This document shows, in pieces, positions 5,574 through 7,185 of a stretch of DNA of 7,185 nt. The DNA lies in assembly GCA_027318525.1 (NCBI GenBank), contig DAHVPA010000098.1, positions 1 through 7,185 of the forward strand, read 5' to 3'. Below the pieces are notes generated by a model, which had not been told where the DNA came from, did no database searches, and saw only the letters and a program-made list of their open reading frames with translations. This stretch comes from Candidatus Cloacimonadota bacterium (GTDB lineage Bacteria > Cloacimonadota > Cloacimonadia > Cloacimonadales > Cloacimonadaceae). Numbering within the stretch: the first letter of the stretch is position 1; each line of letters starts with the position of its first letter. Both the position numbers and the translations under genes were made by a program.

Positions 5574-7185
5574 ATGAAGAAAACAGCTTTGTTTTTTATC
5601 GGTTTACTTGTCTTATTGATAGGGGCTCTGCCAGCCACAGTTTTGCTGACAGATGATTTTACCGGATCAGGTTTGCTGACAGCCAATGGCTGGATCCAAA
5701 CCGGAACCACTACCACTACACCAATGTCCATTGCCAGTCCGGGTTTGACCTATACAGGATATTTGTCTTCCGGCATTGGCGATGCCACTACACCCACAGC
5801 TAACGGACAGGATGTGTATAAGGCGTTCACTTCGACCACATCCGGCAGTATCTATTATTCCTTCATGATCAACACAGCCATCACAGCTACAACGGCAGGA
5901 TACCAGGTTCATCTGGGAAATACTGTCGGCACAACATCTGCTTTTTCTGCCAGGTTCTGGATTGTTGCCAGCGGCGGAAACGTAAATTTCGGTATTTCCA
6001 AAGCTAACAACACACCGATTTATGCTCCCACTTCTTATGCCTTGAACACTACCCATTTAGTAATCATTAAATACACTTTTAACACAGGTTCTACCACTGA
6101 TGACGTTATGGACATGTGGGTTAATCCCACCCTCGGTTCAACTGAGCCCACACCTACTGTCTCCATAACTGAAGCTTCAACAGACCCGACTTCCTTGGCT
6201 GAAATCTGTATCCGTCAATATAACACAGCTTCTCTTGCTCGTCTGGATGGATTCCGCGTTGGAACTTCCTGGGTCGATGTTGGTGATTTAGCTGGCGGAA
6301 CACCCACTTGTGCAGTTCCTGTTATCAGTCCCGGTGCAGGTTATCAGTATTCCACTTTCGATGCCACCATCACTTGTGATACACCCGGTGCGGTGATTTA
6401 TTACACATTGGATGGCACTGATCCCAATGAAGATACTTCCACAGAATACTCCGGACCGATTTCCATAAGCAGCACCACGACTCTAAAGGCGATTGCCTAT
6501 GCCACAGGATATGATCCCAGCACAATAGCTACTTCTATTTTTACATTCCCCATCACAGTAAATTCTATTGCAGATTTGAGAGCTGGAACGGTTGGAGGTC
6601 CTCTGTATTATCTGAGTAGCGAAGCTATTCTGACTTTCCAGACTGCCACCCAGATGTTCATTCAGGATGCCTCTGCCGCAATCGTCGTTTATGATGCCTC
6701 CAATATCATCACAACCAATTATAATCTTTATGACGGCATCACCGGTATCTATGGCACGCTGGCTCTATACAACGGTTTATTGGAATTCATACCAACCCAG
6801 AATGCAGCCGCAGCCACTACCACCGGCAACACTGTCGTTCCTGAAGAGCGCACTTTGGAAAGCTTGACCAGTGCCGACCAATGCAAGCTGGTTAAGATTA
6901 TCAATGTCTCATTGGACGCTACTGCCGGGACATTTACTTCAACAGCTCAGAACATCGCCGCCACACAGGATGTAACCACCCTGACCATGCGCACTTTTGC
7001 TGCTGCTGATTACAGCGGCACACCTATTCCTGTGGTTCCCCAGAATATCACAGCTCTGGTTGGTCAGTTTAACTCGGCGATTCAATTCTCTCCCCGTTTC
7101 CTGGCTGATTTTGAAGATTATGAGCTGCCTCTGCCTGTAGTCCTGACATCCTTCTTTGCCGTGCCGACTGCGGAAAACTATGTGG
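5574..7185 (+). CDS. Secreted multidomain protein with chitobiase/beta-hexosaminidase C-terminal-like domain (3' end outside window)
   Basis: The first 537 residues of an exported protein are present and the frame is open at the window edge. Residues 1-21 are a signal peptide (MKK start, FFIGLLVLLIGALPA) with cleavage after ALPA. Residues 25-245 form a Thr/Ser-rich beta domain beginning DDFTGSG and ending RLDGFRVGTSW, a concanavalin-like pattern seen in FCB-group surface proteins. Residues 246-325 match CHB_HEX_C_1 (PGAVIYYTLDGTDP, then SGPISISSTTTLKAIAYA), a small accessory fold of carbohydrate-active and surface proteins. Residues 326-512 resemble the OB-fold-like DUF5689-type modules (QMFIQDASAAIVVYD, GITGIYGTLALYNG). 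Residues 517-537 (LPLPVVLTSFFAVPTAENYV) are the linker that usually leads into an FN3 and T9SS sorting tail, so the missing end probably holds these (inference). No enzyme active site is recognisable. Strong Shine-Dalgarno; transcribed away from the surface-protein/helicase pair. Confidence 0.85.
   Translation, partial: MKKTALFFIGLLVLLIGALPATVLLTDDFTGSGLLTANGWIQTGTTTTTPMSIASPGLTYTGYLSSGIGDATTPTANGQDVYKAFTSTTSGSIYYSFMINTAITATTAGYQVHLGNTVGTTSAFSARFWIVASGGNVNFGISKANNTPIYAPTSYALNTTHLVIIKYTFNTGSTTDDVMDMWVNPTLGSTEPTPTVSITEASTDPTSLAEICIRQYNTASLARLDGFRVGTSWVDVGDLAGGTPTCAVPVISPGAGYQYSTFDATITCDTPGAVIYYTLDGTDPNEDTSTEYSGPISISSTTTLKAIAYATGYDPSTIATSIFTFPITVNSIADLRAGTVGGPLYYLSSEAILTFQTATQMFIQDASAAIVVYDASNIITTNYNLYDGITGIYGTLALYNGLLEFIPTQNAAAATTTGNTVVPEERTLESLTSADQCKLVKIINVSLDATAGTFTSTAQNIAATQDVTTLTMRTFAAADYSGTPIPVVPQNITALVGQFNSAIQFSPRFLADFEDYELPLPVVLTSFFAVPTAENYV

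Noticed and set aside
5667..6056. 129-codon minus-strand frame opposite the plus-strand secreted protein
   Set aside because: Cys/Gly/Ser-rich translation typical of the complement of Thr/Ser/Ala-rich codons; the plus frame has a signal peptide and strong ribosome-binding site.

Overview
The window looks like a metagenomic or single-cell contig from an FCB-group bacterium, most likely Cloacimonadota (candidate phylum WWE1). The evidence is two secreted beta-sandwich proteins of a style common there: a complete type A T9SS sorting domain on one, the start of the usual T9SS-protein tail on the other, and choice-of-anchor J, FN3 and chitobiase-C-like modules. Base composition from about position 205 onward is moderate. 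This assignment rests on remembered family style, not on a search, and another Bacteroidota-like lineage is possible.

Layout, left to right. Positions 1-413 (minus) hold one open frame that joins two unrelated proteins. Its first 71 residues look like the start of an N6-adenine restriction-modification enzyme. The remainder is the middle of a short-chain dehydrogenase in about 66% GC DNA, probably from another organism. The switch at about 195-206 looks like an assembly or amplification chimera, so the first ~200 bases should not be trusted as part of this genome. Positions 414-770 are non-coding and contain an 11-bp tandem repeat array, a 9-bp palindrome and a second inverted repeat. Positions 771-3314 (minus) encode an 847-residue MrfA/YprA-type superfamily 2 helicase with a complete-looking HNH nuclease domain between the helicase core and the C-terminal four-cysteine domain. 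Positions 3321-5306 (minus) encode a 661-residue T9SS-exported surface protein that ends 6 nt before the helicase start. Positions 5307-5573 are a divergent intergenic region. Positions 5574-7185 (plus) hold the first 537 residues of a second secreted multidomain protein that runs off the window.

How the genes relate. The surface protein and the helicase are probably co-transcribed from the divergent region, an odd functional pairing. Further along the same strand comes the start of a probable adenine methyltransferase/nuclease gene. A helicase with its own HNH nuclease beside a restriction-modification gene could be part of a DNA-repair or defence neighbourhood, but the chimeric junction removes the sequence needed to test this. 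The two surface proteins are divergently transcribed and may share regulation.
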